Shown here: in pieces, positions 22,668 to 33,425 of the stretch
How the letters are laid out: each line of letters starts with the position of its first letter
Position numbering within the stretch: position 1 is the stretch's first letter
NCBI GenBank assembly: GCA_029204225.1
Contig: CM055096.1
Location: 66,624,370-66,688,369, forward strand
Direction of reading: 5' to 3'
Origin: Diphasiastrum complanatum
Lineage: Eukaryota; Streptophyta; Lycopodiopsida; Lycopodiales; Lycopodiaceae
DNA length: 64,000 bases
Translations under genes and position numbers: made by a program
The notes under the pieces: model-generated
Database searches by the model: none
Seen by the model: the letters and a program-made list of their open reading frames with translations, nothing else
Told to the model about the DNA's origin: nothing

Positions 22668-23219
22668 ATGGGATCAGTGGGAGCCTACCTTCTAGAAGCT
22701 AGTGAGAGGTTAAATTCTACCAATTATGCTATTTGGAAAGTGAGGATGGAGTCACTAATGGTGCTCCAGGATCTTTATGAGTTTCTAATAGATGATGAAG
22801 ATGAACCTCTAGGTGCACATGAATTAGTGAGATACAAGAAGAGGTCTAGGCTTGCACTTCACTGTATTAAGATGAATGTAAGCAATGATCTTTTAAGGGA
22901 AGTATCATCATGTAAGAGTGCTAAAGAGGCTTGGGAATCTTTAAAATCTATCTATGAGCCTAGTAACACTTCGAGGGTTCTCATGCTTAGGAATCAGATT
23001 CTACAAAGCATGAAGAGGAGTGATGAGAATGCACAAGATTATGTACTAAGAATCAAGTCTCTTAATAGGGAGTTAGCTTCCATTGGAGAGAAGATTCAAG
23101 ATAGTGAGCTTGTTCAGATTGTCCTAAATGGTCTAGGGAGTGGCTTTACAAATTTGGTCCAAAGCTTTGCAATCCACTTTGCCTACTATAGAAAAGCTAC
23201 ACAGTGTATTAGTAGCTGA
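22668..23219 (+). CDS. gag: Copia A gag, N-terminal and central part
   Basis: Start ATG at 22668, the same start as in copies 2 and 3. It encodes the Copia gag capsid region: LLEASERLNSTNYAIWKVRM near residues 8-27, then a UBN2-type body with AKEAWESLKSIYE (about residues 82-94) and NGLGSGFTNLVQSF. Gag would assemble cytoplasmic particles around element RNA. The true frame is lost at about 23170: copy 3 shows FAIQNTL where this copy has FAIHFAY, and a net one-base frame change moves the continuation to the next frame. Protein from this frame would lack the RNA-binding knuckle. Confidence 0.9.
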   Translation: MGSVGAYLLEASERLNSTNYAIWKVRMESLMVLQDLYEFLIDDEDEPLGAHELVRYKKRSRLALHCIKMNVSNDLLREVSSCKSAKEAWESLKSIYEPSNTSRVLMLRNQILQSMKRSDENAQDYVLRIKSLNRELASIGEKIQDSELVQIVLNGLGSGFTNLVQSFAIHFAYYRKATQCISS

Positions 23220-23910
23220 AGAGTGTAGGATGTTGCATACCAATGCAAGAATGAATGCTATTTCTCTGCAGGATGGTGATGAGAAAGCTAATTTCTCATT
23301 TAAAAGCAAGAAGAAGACCAATGGCAAGAAGAAGCACTTCAAGGAGACCAAGGAGGAGGATGAGGCTTCAAGCTCAAAGGGCAAGAACAAAGACAAGTCC
23401 AAGTACAAATGTTTTTTCTGTGGAAAGAAAGGACATTTTGCATCAGAATGTCTCAAGAAGAAGAAGGCACAAGAGAGCAAACAAAGCAACATTGCACATC
23501 AGGAGGAAGAGGAGGATGAAGAGTCATCCTTGATTGTTTCCAACAAACCACCATCATCCAAGAGCAACACCAATGATTCTTGGTGGATTGATAGTGGGGC
23601 AAGTTCCCACATGACATATCAAAAGGACATATTCTCCACCTTACTTTCTTACAATGACTTACATAGATCAATCTATACGGCAAGTAGTCAAGAATGTAAG
23701 ATAAGTGGAATAGGAACAATTCCCTTGTATGTGGGATCATCCAAAAGGATGAATCTAGATAATGTTCTTTATGTTCCTAAGTTAACCAAGAATTTGCTTA
23801 GTGTTGGCCAGTTAATGGATAATGGCCTAGATGTACAATTTAAGCATGGAGTTTGTTCCATCCTTAGAAATGATGAATGTATAGCCAAAGGCATTAACCA
23901 AGTAGATTGT
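23173..23910 (+). CDS. Copia A gag knuckle, protease and pre-integrase start
   Basis: Continues gag in the next frame: IEKLHSVLVAEEC, a Lys-rich basic stretch, then a perfect CX2CX4HX4C zinc knuckle CFFCGKKGHFASEC (about 23409-23450) that binds RNA. The aspartic protease follows with WWIDSGASSHMT (about 23581-23616), catalytic Asp intact; it would cut the polyprotein. YVPKLTKNLLSVGQL marks the linker to integrase. A second frameshift at about 23910 (GINQVDCLSL against DRLFKLDA in copy 3) fits loss of one base. Open for about 245 codons between the two shifts. Confidence 0.88.
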
Positions 23911-26684
23911 TTAAGCTTGATGCTAATATTGCAGTGGAGAGTGTTAACTTGGCAAAGATGGAGCTATCAAAGGTGGAACTGTGTCACAAAAGGTTGGGCC
24001 ACCCCAACTACAAAGCCATGGAATCTATGACTACAAAGGAGCTTGCAGTTGGACTCCCCAAGCATTTGTCAAAGTGTGGGAAGAGATGTGAAGCATGCAG
24101 CCTCTCAAAGGCTCACAAGCTACCCTTCTCAAGATCTACATCAAGATCAAACTCTCCTCTTGAACTCATCCATTCGGATGTTCATAGTTTTTCACATGAG
24201 TCTAATGGTGGTGCCAAGTACTATGTAATCTTCATTGATGACTATTCTAGATTTTGTTGGATGTACCTCTTGTCTAGCAAATCAATGGTGTTTGATTCTT
24301 TTGTAAAGTTCAAGACTTTGGTAGAAAATCAACTTAGTACCAAGATTAAGGTATTAAGGAGTGATAATGGAGGTGAATATGTCTCCAATAAGTTGATTGA
24401 CTTTTGTATTTCTAATGGCATAAAGAGGGAGTTGTCATGTCCATACACCCCTCAACAAAATGGAGTGAGTGAGAGAAGAAATAGATCTCTTTGTGAGTGT
24501 GCTAAGGCCTTAAGGCTAGATGCTTCTCTATCCAAACCATTTTGGGGTGAAGCAATAACTTGTGCTAACTATTTGTGCAATAGATTGCCAAACCAAGCCA
24601 TTGGAGGAATCACACCATTTGAAGCTCTATTTGGAGAGAAGCCCAATCTCAAAGATCTCAAAGTTTTTGGATCCACTTGCTATGTACACCAATCCTTGGA
24701 TAAGAGAAGGAAGGATGATGCAACATCCATCAAAGGCATCTTTGTGGGATATGGTGAGAATAGCAAAGGTTATAGAGTCTTCAATCCCATCACTAGCAAG
24801 GTGATAGTGAGTAGGGATGTTATTTTTTATGAAGGACATGCTTGTGATTTGGATGATAATGCTACTAATCATCTTGATGCCAAGGATCATGCTAGGATGG
24901 AGGAGGAGCTTCCAAGTGAAGAAGAACTTGAGGATCCACCTCAAGATGCAAGAACTCCAAGAACTCCAAGAAGATCTACAAGGGCAAGATCCGAGCCATT
25001 GAGGCTCACCTATGATGGTCAAGGTGATCAAAGGGAAGGCTCATCATCTTTCACATCTTACACCTTTCTTACTTCAATGTTAGATGAGCCAACATGCTAT
25101 GAAGATGCTTGTAAGTCTAAAAGTTGGATGGATGCTATGCAAGTAGAGTATGATGCTCTTATTGAGAATCATACTTGGGATTTTGTGGATCTTCCTCAAG
25201 GGAAGAAACCTCTTGATTGCAAGTGGGTGTTTAGATTGAAGTATAATCAAGATGGATCAATAAGCAAGCATAAAGCTAGGCTTGTTGCCAAAGGTTTTTT
25301 ACAAACCAAAGGCATTGACTATGATGAGACTTTTGTTCCTGTGGCTAAGCTTGTTACTATCAGGTTGATCATTAGTCTTGCTACAACCTTTAATTGGGAG
25401 CTATTCCAACTTGACTTCACAAATGCATTCCTCAATGGTTATTTGGAGGAAGAGATCTACATGAGGCAACCCGAGGGCTTCATCAAGGCAAAGCATGAAG
25501 GAAAGGTGTGTTTTTTGAAGAAGAGCCTTTATGGGCTCAAGCAAGCACCTAGAGCATGGTACTCTAGGCTAAACTCTTTTCTCATTTCCATCAATTTTGT
25601 AATGAGTGCCTATGATCCATCATTGTATATAAGTTTTCATGATGGCATGATCATTATTCTTGTTTTGTATGTAGATGACATTATCTTGAGTGGTAATGAT
25701 CTAGATGGAATTAGAAATGTAAAAATTGCTTTAGCAAAAGAGTTTAAGATGGTAGATCTCGGCCTATTGAGCTTCATTCTTGGAATAGAGGTTAGTAGAG
25801 GATGTGATTTTAGCTTCATTTGTCAATCTAAATATGCTACATCCATCCTAGATAGATTTGGAATGAAGACTTGTAAAGGCTTCGAGACACCAATGGAGCA
25901 ACATGTAAAAGCATCTATTGGTTGTGATGAAGCATCCTTTGAGGACATCACATTCTATAGAAGGCTTATTGGCTCCTTGATCTATTTAACTATAACTAGA
26001 CCTGATATTAGTTATAGTGTTGGAAAGTTAAGCCAATGCATGCAAAGTCCTCTAGTTTCACATTGGAAGATGGCCAAAAGAGTTCTTAGATACATTTCAT
26101 TCACTAAGAAATTTGGTATTTTGTATAGAGGAACTAATCTTGGCTTAAGAGCCTATAGTGACTCGGATTTTGCAGGTGACAAAGTGGATAGAAGATCAAC
26201 AAGTGCCTTTGCCACCTTTCTATGTGATGGAGTAGTATCATGGCTTTCCAAAAAGCAAGATACCATCTCCCTATCTTCCACAGAATCCGAATACAAGGCC
26301 TTGACATCAACATGCAAGGAGGTCTTGTGGCTCAAAAGGCTATTGGTGGAGCTTCATGTCATGGAGGAGGAGATCCCTATCATCTATTTTGACAACCAAT
26401 CAGCCCAATCACTTGCAACTAATCCTACATTCCATGCAAGGAGCAAACACATCGAAATTGCTCATCATTTCGTGAGGGAAAAAGTGCAAGCTAAAGAGAT
26501 CAAGCTCCAACACGTGCCATCATCAAGTTGCTTGGCTGATTTGTTTACTAAACCTTTACCAAAAGATTCATTTGTCAAGCTTAGATCTTCAATTGGAGTT
26601 ATTGATAAAAGCATTGTGATCTCCAAGGCTAGATTTGAGGAGGAGTGTGAAAAATTGCCTACATTGGCAAATCTAGCCATGTAG
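23907..26684 (+). CDS. pol: Copia A pol: integrase, reverse transcriptase, RNase H
   Basis: Open frame of 925 codons. Pre-integrase/HHCC: H27, H32, C61, C64. Integrase core: D91 (HSDVHS), D153 (RSDNGGEY) and E189 (NGVSERR), 35 residues between the last two as required. RT: WVFRLKYNQDG, HKARLVAKGF, QLDFTNAFLNG and SLYGLKQAPRAWY, with catalytic LYVDDI at about residue 588 (25668). RNase H: SDSDFAGD, SSTESEY and FDNQSA, all catalytic acids present, then ADLFTKPLPK. The last 12 codons and the stop lie inside the 3' LTR, and the purine tract is read as Glu codons. All active-site residues are intact, but upstream frameshifts separate it from gag, so its expression is uncertain. Confidence 0.95.
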   Translation: MFKLDANIAVESVNLAKMELSKVELCHKRLGHPNYKAMESMTTKELAVGLPKHLSKCGKRCEACSLSKAHKLPFSRSTSRSNSPLELIHSDVHSFSHESNGGAKYYVIFIDDYSRFCWMYLLSSKSMVFDSFVKFKTLVENQLSTKIKVLRSDNGGEYVSNKLIDFCISNGIKRELSCPYTPQQNGVSERRNRSLCECAKALRLDASLSKPFWGEAITCANYLCNRLPNQAIGGITPFEALFGEKPNLKDLKVFGSTCYVHQSLDKRRKDDATSIKGIFVGYGENSKGYRVFNPITSKVIVSRDVIFYEGHACDLDDNATNHLDAKDHARMEEELPSEEELEDPPQDARTPRTPRRSTRARSEPLRLTYDGQGDQREGSSSFTSYTFLTSMLDEPTCYEDACKSKSWMDAMQVEYDALIENHTWDFVDLPQGKKPLDCKWVFRLKYNQDGSISKHKARLVAKGFLQTKGIDYDETFVPVAKLVTIRLIISLATTFNWELFQLDFTNAFLNGYLEEEIYMRQPEGFIKAKHEGKVCFLKKSLYGLKQAPRAWYSRLNSFLISINFVMSAYDPSLYISFHDGMIIILVLYVDDIILSGNDLDGIRNVKIALAKEFKMVDLGLLSFILGIEVSRGCDFSFICQSKYATSILDRFGMKTCKGFETPMEQHVKASIGCDEASFEDITFYRRLIGSLIYLTITRPDISYSVGKLSQCMQSPLVSHWKMAKRVLRYISFTKKFGILYRGTNLGLRAYSDSDFAGDKVDRRSTSAFATFLCDGVVSWLSKKQDTISLSSTESEYKALTSTCKEVLWLKRLLVELHVMEEEIPIIYFDNQSAQSLATNPTFHARSKHIEIAHHFVREKVQAKEIKLQHVPSSSCLADLFTKPLPKDSFVKLRSSIGVIDKSIVISKARFEEECEKLPTLANLAM
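26637..26645 (+). other. Polypurine tract of Copia A copy 1
   Basis: GAGGAGGAG directly before the 3' LTR; it is at the same time coding sequence for pol. Confidence 0.8.
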
Positions 26685-27336
26685 AATATTGTACATTTTG
26701 TCAATATTGTTTGTTGGTTACTTGAATGGCCAAAGTGCCACTTGTACATACACACCTAAAGTAGGTTACCACGATTCAAGAGGAGTGGTTGTGTCTATTT
26801 GGTAGTGATTCCTACTTTGTAGGATCTAGACCATGATTTATGATGAGATTTGTACCTACCATGCACCTACCAAGCATGACTCTTGGATCTAGACTAGGGT
26901 TTTCACATTAGGGCAAGAAAGTGGAGTCTACTTCCTTATTACATGCTGGATTTTCACCTAACTTTGCAAAGGAAGTGTGTTTTACTATGTATTTTCATTC
27001 TCCATAGTGAGAAGATAGAAACTTTTTGGAGCCTCAAGGAGAAACTCGAGTTTCCTCTCATTGTATGGTGATTACTCTATTTTTCCAATGAAACCCAGCT
27101 TTGGCACTTTGTAAACACTGTCTACAGGCCGTACTACAGCCTTATTTCCACACGTGTGGAGTTGGATTAGACTATTTGATCAATGCTTTGATTGTCTCTA
27201 CTTGTTTCCTATCAAGCTGCTAAACTAGATCTTGTTTTCTGATGACTAGTTTCTGATAGATTGTTTAACAAGCATACAATCACCTTGTGGATCATTCAAA
27301 GATCCATTTATGGTCCTTAGTACTGTACTTTTCACA
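26646..27336 (+). repeat. 3' LTR of Copia A copy 1
   Basis: LTR of 691 bp, nearly identical to the 5' LTR. Its first 39 bases are in frame as the end of pol. G-box palindrome at 27148-27159. Confidence 0.95.
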
Positions 27337-27341
27337 TTTTC

Positions 27342-27530
27342 ATCATGAGTTGCCTTTACATGTGAATGTACTTTGGTGAACGATTTATGAATGTTCTATG
27401 TGCTCTTGCCTTAGAATTTTCAAGATAGATTGTAGAATCAATCAAGTGCAAGATCTTTGTGCAATCACACACATCTTAGGAGATCATTCACACACATTGA
27501 GGTGTCCTCACACCATGTGTGAAAACTTCA
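27342..27530 (+). repeat. LTR C copy, right part
   Basis: Continues LTR C after the Copia A insertion (CCTTAGAAT, GATCATTCACAC, CCATGTGTGAAA, ending CTTCA). It is not followed by a primer site, so it is a 3' or solo LTR. Confidence 0.6.
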
Positions 27531-28113
27531 TAGTGAAGTCTAGTTTGTGATGCAATTGTTTTCAAGCCAAAAGGACTTGTCTTGAAAAGCTATAGGCATT
27601 CAAATGAAGGTAGTTCAGGGCACCTAACCTGGTAAGACATGCCAAGGGAGGCTGACAACTAGCTTAGATTATCAAAAATTCATGATTTTGCATTGTCAAT
27701 CTAGTTTGTGTGTGATCTAGATGAGATTTTGGTGCCATAGCCAGCCAAAAAACTCAGAAATCCCTTGTTAAAAAAAGTCTAGAATCTGAAAGTTATTCAA
27801 AACCATCCAAACAACCTTCGCCCAGCTTCATTATGACCATCAAGAAAATCGTGGAAGTCGAAAAAGGTTAGATAGGTGTGTACAGGCTTCAGCAAAGGTT
27901 CCAGACACCAAAAATAGCCATAAACAAGAAAACAATCCTCGCCAACCTCCATTTTGGCAAAGTAGCTACCTTTGCCAGTTTTCCAGTAGACACTTTTCAC
28001 TGATTTTTATCTCCAAAAAATTAGGCGAAGTTTTTGTTCATCAAAGTGAGACTCACTCGTTCCAACTTCTGACTCTTGATGATTTCATATTCATCCAATA
28101 TTTTACAACATTT
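27531..28113. other. Unassigned spacer
   Basis: No recognised gene. A minus frame at 27797-28000 has no domain. Confidence 0.35.
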
Positions 28114-29480
28114 TCAAATATTATTGCAATCGTTGTAATTGAGCTCACCATATTCTGATTTGTATAATTCAGTTATATGAAGTGGTTGGCCAACTACTTT
28201 GAACATTCCTTCATTATAAAAATTTCTAGCTAATCTTGCCCGATATGGACTCAGAAGATAAATTTTCTTCACCATCACTTGGGAAAAAGCTTCTTTAACT
28301 ATTTTAAAAAAAGTAGAATAAGCATTTCTGCTAATTCCAGATACATCACATGCACCTTGTATCACATTCGCATCCAAGTATGATTGAACCTTAATCAAAA
28401 CAGTCTCTACAATTTTATTTTTCATTTTTTCAAACCGAGCATTTTTTATCATTTCCTTTGCTGACTTTCTTGGTAAAACATGACTTAAAGATGATCCAAT
28501 GCATGAACGATCTGTTAAATAGTTCTTTGCCACCAAACATGATCTGCAACAAACATATGAAACTCAAATTATGTTTGATAAATAAATAATCCATGTTATC
28601 AAGTGCAAATCAAACTTAAACGACATATACAAATCAAATAAACAGTTTATATGACAACATACTTGAATGTTCGAATTCTTTTTTTCTGATTGTCGCTATG
28701 TGTAGATAAGTCATCAATATTCTTCATCGGTACTCTCTTTCTTTTCCTCTTCATCATTGCCTTATTGATAATTTATATATCAATAGCAAATTTTAAACTC
28801 TCGGATCGCAACTTTTCCATGGATTCTAACATTTCTTGGTTTGATCCCCAAAGAGTAGTGACAATAGCATTCAATCGTGACATAGCATTCTCAAATGCAT
28901 AGTTTTTGGCACTAGTGTGTTGCACATAATGAAGCAATTGTTGATTTGCACTTTGCAATTGTTGATTAGCAAACTGTATCTGTTGATTAAGACAAGATAT
29001 GCTATGCATTCCAATATCACGCAACCTTTGACAATATCCAAGTAATCCACTATTTCCTTCACATGCATATCTGAGAAGATGAGTTACGGACTTAAAATCT
29101 GGACACAAATTGGTAGCTGGATCATTAGGATAAATTGATCCATCCACCCACAAATCTATATTCATATAATTATTCATTCTCAATTCTCAAACTATTGCAG
29201 CAGCATTCTCTACAACTTTCGCATTTTTCTTAATAATTGGAGTGCATTCCATCAGAAGAGCAACATGCAAATGGAACATTGCCATTGTTAAAGCTACAAT
29301 CATGTAAATAAATCAAACTACAGTAAACCAATATGAATAGATCTAGCATTCCTTACTTTTGTAACATTTATGTCGCATTGAAAAATCGTCCTGCCTCATA
29401 TTTCACTATAAGCATACAATGATTTCAAAAGTTCTGCCTCTCCCGCTTCAGTTTTTGCATTGAGCACACCAAGATTTTCA
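28114..29480 (-). pseudogene. Unknown spliced protein gene, block 3 (coiled coil)
   Basis: Minus-strand blocks with splice logic. From about 29470: TENLGVLNAKTEAGEAELLK; then MFHLHVALLMECTPIIKK; then an open block at 29183-28773 with three heptad-like repeats NQQIQFA/NQQLQSA/NQQLLHY, a likely coiled coil. After a TAA stop come MMKRKRKRVPMKNIDD, a donor at 28662 (AA|GTATGT), an acceptor at 28544 (TTGCAG) and an in-frame exon 28543-28117 beginning SCLVAKNYLTDRSC after the joint codon. The splice preserves frame, which supports a real gene. In-frame TGA and TAA codons argue for decay, unless further introns remove them. The family is not recognised. Confidence 0.5.
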
Positions 29481-29689
29481 GTCTTAAAGCTCTAGTCCCA
29501 AATGTTGGAATGAGCATGAAGAGAAGTTATTACATCTCATGCTTAACTAGTTATTGTCTGAAGTTAACCATACTAGTTAAACGTCGGGCAAGGCCGAAAA
29601 CTCAAAAAACGGCGACCCGAAGTTATCGATTTTCATTCTCTCTCTACGTAACCTCTCTCTAAAGTGAAATTTCTTAAAGGGCCCATTAT

Positions 29690-30031
29690 ATGATACTTAT
29701 CTCATTCATGATTATATTTCTTTCTACTGATGTTACTTATTTCAACTCTTGTTTGCAACACATCTTTCTTCAGCATGCAATTTATTTTGCAAAGGAATAT
29801 GGGAGCTTAAGTACCTGGTCATCACAAGGCACGGAAAAATCACATAGGCAAGCAAGAGGAGCATTTCATAGAGCTACAAATCATGGCGGACACAATTCAA
29901 AAAATAAATATTCAGCTCAACTTTTTCAGTGGTTTTACAGAAGAGCACAATTTACATATCAAGCTAACTCGCTAAATGTTACAATTTTTCGTAAGGCATT
30001 CAAATTCATAACAAAAGAGAGATCCTTGTAG
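29690..30031 (+). CDS. Possible coding exon of unknown protein
   Basis: Plus frame of 113 codons opposite in direction to its neighbours. It contains SSQGTEKSHRQARGAFHRATNHGG and QLFQWFYRR, His/Arg-rich wording that looks more like protein than chance sequence. No family can be named; it may be the end of a transposase-like protein. No promoter or splice partner was identified. Confidence 0.3.
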   Translation: MILISFMIIFLSTDVTYFNSCLQHIFLQHAIYFAKEYGSLSTWSSQGTEKSHRQARGAFHRATNHGGHNSKNKYSAQLFQWFYRRAQFTYQANSLNVTIFRKAFKFITKERSL

Positions 30032-30060
30032 TATATCAATAATCTATTACAGAACATTGT

Positions 30061-31100
30061 TTAATTTTCATCATCATCCTCTTCAAGATTTAGACGGATA
30101 GTATTGTCATGGAGAAATAATCTCCTTTCATATGGATCCAAAAATTCTAATTTTTTCCTTTTGCTCATATCTATGTAATCCGAATAAAAGGCCATTGTAG
30201 ATGATCTTTTTGTAGTATCATTGGGAGTATAACCCACTATTTTAATGGCCAAATCCCTTTTTACAAAAACTATTTTGCATGTTCCTCTGGCGTAAGTATG
30301 GCCTCCTAAACTAACAGATAATGACTTGATGGCCATAATGATAGTGGCATCATATGATTAAAAGATTTAATGATATATACAAATCTCATTATTTTGAAAG
30401 TTTTTCAAATAATGAAAAAGAGACACATCTTTCTCCCGGGTGATACACCTCGAAGGGCCTCCATGTCTCATACCAAAGGCATCTAGTTCAATAGCATCAT
30501 GTAAAAGAGTCAAGAAAATAAATTTAGAATGATGGATAATAATACAACTTCAAACTTCAACATTTGTTTGAAAAAAAAAACTGCACAATATCAATACCAA
30601 TATAATATCTACTTACCAGATCATGATCATCGTATTCAACGACATTTGTTTTGCTAATGTCATGTCCTCCCATGGCCTCTACACTGGCCAAGGGGATATA
30701 CTAAATCCTTGGAGGATATTTATTTTGGAATTCCAAAATTTCCTCAGTAGGCAAATTTTCTTCGTAGGCTTTCAATTTTTCAATTATGGCCTCCAATGCC
30801 TCCTTGCTAGATTTCCAATTGCCATCTTTATCATAATCTATCTCACTTTCAAGATCATTTTATGTGTAATCAATAATGTTAGAAAATTCTGATAAATGTT
30901 GTGCAAAAATTGAGAGGACTTCATCCTCTCTCATATTCAAAACATCTTCTATATCATTAAAAGAAATATAATTGTCATTATTTATCAAATGTACGGAAAC
31001 ATCGAGTAGAGTCAATGGATTAATGGGAGTTGCAATTGGAAGAGAGTCGGAGAGGATTATAGAACGAGAGTTAGTTTGCTCATAATATGAAGCCATGGAT
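30061..31100 (-). pseudogene. Unknown spliced protein gene, block 2
   Basis: Series of minus-strand coding-like blocks: 31096-30870 (LLDVSVHLINNDNYIS, EDVLNMREDEVLSIFAQHL); about 30850-30617 (DYDKDGNWKSSKEALEAIIE, AYEENLPTEEILEFQNKYPP), ending at a donor GTAAGT with the exon edge at 30617; about 30500-30370 (LLHDAIELDAFGMRHGG); and 30336-30061 (SVSLGGHTYARGTCKIVFV, LEFLDPYERRLFLHDNTI, acidic tail EEDDDEN and stop). One in-frame TAG after KYPPRI. Same strand and style as blocks 1 and 3, so probably one gene or a set of adjacent gene fragments. Function unknown. Confidence 0.5.
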
Positions 31101-31202
31101 GCTTCAGCTTCAACCCCTTATCAATAACTACTTCATCTACATCATCTGGAGCAAATGCAGATGCTTCAAAATGGGAACAGTAGAAGATCCAACAGACTCG
31201 TC

Positions 31203-31604
31203 TTATGGAATTTCTACAGATATATAAAAGACAAACGCCATACCTTTGATTAGAAGGCGACATTTTCTTTTGTGGATATCGCAATATATATTTTTCTTAA
31301 AATGTTCATGCATGTTAGAGTACTTTATATCATGTTTGTGCTTAGAGGAAGGTTGGGAATGTACAAGGTCATGAAAATGAACGAAACAAAAACTATCTAT
31401 ATCCCTAACATGAGTAATAATAATTTGAGAAAAATTATCAAGAAGAGAAAGTAAATTATAACGATTCTCATAAACTAGCTTATCGATATCAAAAGGTGCA
31501 AAGCTTGTAGTATTTGTAAATTTCCATATCATATCGTGTGCGCTAATCCGATATTCCATTAATTTTTGTTTCGACGCGCGCTTGTAGCCTTTGTAGATTT
31601 CCAT
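31203..31604 (-). pseudogene. Unknown gene, intermediate block
   Basis: Minus frame of 133 codons between blocks 1 and 2, with IDKLVYENRYNLLSLLDNF and SQIIITHVRDIDSF. It is only partly coding-like; the right part (about 31540-31640) contains a repeated GATTTCCATATCAT word. A further candidate at 32037-31890 reads PVGSSFGGEHSVIANGYEF. Neither is recognised. Confidence 0.3.
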
Positions 31605-32154
31605 ATCATCTCGTGTGCGTTGATCTGATATTCCATTAAGTTAAAATTTTATTTTCTAACCTTTGTATATATTTGAACACTACAATCCTCTCGGCAGCTT
31701 GATTCTGTTAGCTGTGAGTGGTATACGGTGTACAATACCAAATATTTTTTTAATTGGCTTGCACTACAAGATAAGCTTCCGAATCTGCTAGAGGTAATCT
31801 ATTAATTCAGAATCACAATCAGATATTCATAATTCTCAATAACTTATTCTTGATTAATAACATGTACTTGCATTTTTGTTTTTTGTAGTTAAAATGCCCG
31901 CAGATCTCCCCAATGGAGATAATGCATTTCTGGCAGGAGACAATAAAACTTGTTATCGAAAATTCATATCCATTTGCAATTACAGAGTGCTCTCCACCAA
32001 AGCTACTTCCAACTGGAGAAATGGATTTAGAGATCATAGAATAGAAAGACCCTCGACTTGAACAATGATACTCAAGTTGAGTGGTTCATATATTATCAAA
32101 CATGATGTATACAAAAAATTATATGACATAATACAAAAGTACATTGTTCAAATT

Positions 32155-33425
32155 CTATGGATCTTCAATTTCGATGGATGTTCCTATGCCTTTGCATTTT
32201 ATATGCTCCTGCCTTGCTCTTACCTGCACAAGAGAAATTGTTTAAGTTCATTTATCTTGTAAAACTGATTCAATAAAAAATAGAAAAAATGAAAAATTTC
32301 CTATGGAATAACGTACCTTTACACCATTCAATCGAAATTTATAGTATTGAGGTAGATCGAATTGCAACATGTCTAGTTCTGATCGAATGTGATTGAGACA
32401 CCAATCTTCCTCAACCTCAACCATAGGAAGACTGTTGTCATTTCTTTTCACTGTTATTTGAAGTTGCTCTTGGTGGTTTATTGCAAAATCTTGATCAAGT
32501 GGCTTCCACTCATTTTTGCATTTTATCCATCTTCTATAATCCAGCAGCAAAGTGAGCATTTGTTTTTCGATGTGATATCTAAATGTCATTGATGAGTTAC
32601 ATACTCTGCACTCAACTTGCTGATTTTGTTTTGTATTTCAACCATCATCCATCAACTTTGCGATTATTTCATCACTCAAGTCCTTACAGATAAACATTGT
32701 TTTCGTTCACCGAACATTGCATTTGGAAAAAAATCAGCAAAAATAGTAAAAGGTAGATACCAACTTAATCTACTATTCTTTGAATCAATGCTACATTTTA
32801 ATATACTCTGAATATAAAGTCTACATCGAAAATTTTCTAAAATTACTGAATCGGGAGAAATCCATTCCTCACTCGAAAAATCAGACAGAGGATATGGCTC
32901 TAATCTACCCACTAAATCATTTTTATCAGGAATATAAGTGTGATCATAAGAAAAAATTTCTGACTCTAAAAGGGATTTTGAATGACCTTTATATTGTAAA
33001 ATATCGATATCAGAATGTATGACATCGATTATTCCTACAATCGATTGAACTGGTTGCCATTCAACGAAATTTGATTGGTACAAATCTGCAAAACCAACAA
33101 AAATATGGCATGAAAAATTTGATATAAAGAAAATGCTAATACTAACGAAATTTAATCTTAATATGCATATACTAATCGTATACTTACAATTGCATTTTCT
33201 TCTATCATTTGGATTCAAATCCTGAACGTTGAGCTCTTTGTGAAGATAAGCATGCTGAACTAAAACTTCTGTGATAGATTGACCGGTAGCTGATACTTTA
33301 AAATCCATTATCATGTCTTTCCAAGAGCTTCTATATATGTTATTCGATCTTTTTCTTTTCCGGAAAGAGTCTTTTGAGGAAGGATTCATCAAGACCCATT
33401 GATACGATATATTCTTGGTATTCAT
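32155..33425 (-). pseudogene. Unknown spliced protein gene, block 1 (four exons)
   Basis: The best-supported host-like gene in the window. Exon A 33425-33188 (ITEVLVQHAYLHKELN) ends at GTAAGT. Exon B 33085-32688 (LVGRLEPYPLSDFSSEEW) follows TTTTGCAG and ends at GTAAGG. Exon C 32619-32317 (VECRVCNSSMTFRYH, VEVEEDWCLNHIRSEL) follows AATCAG and ends at GTACGT. Exon D runs from 32223 after TTGTGCAG (VRARQEHIKCKGIG) to a TAG at 32155. All three introns (102, 68 and 93 bp) keep frame. Upstream of exon A another frame (EEPLMQSIFAMKKMQKINEY) points to a frameshift. The early TAG and frameshift suggest a pseudogene or gene fragment. I do not recognise the family. Confidence 0.55.

Larger units (their letters stand above)
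20954..27341 (+). mobile_element. Young Copia A copy 1, structurally complete
   Basis: LTRs 20959-21648 and 26646-27336 with identical 8-bp inverted ends, and perfect 5-bp target duplication TTTTC at 20954-20958 and 27337-27341. Primer site, gag, protease, integrase, RT, RNase H and purine tract are all present in Copia order. By eye the LTRs differ by about three substitutions and one single-base indel in 690 bp, so the insertion is recent. Two frameshifts in gag and before integrase, and a rearranged leader, make it doubtful as an autonomous element. Confidence 0.95.
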
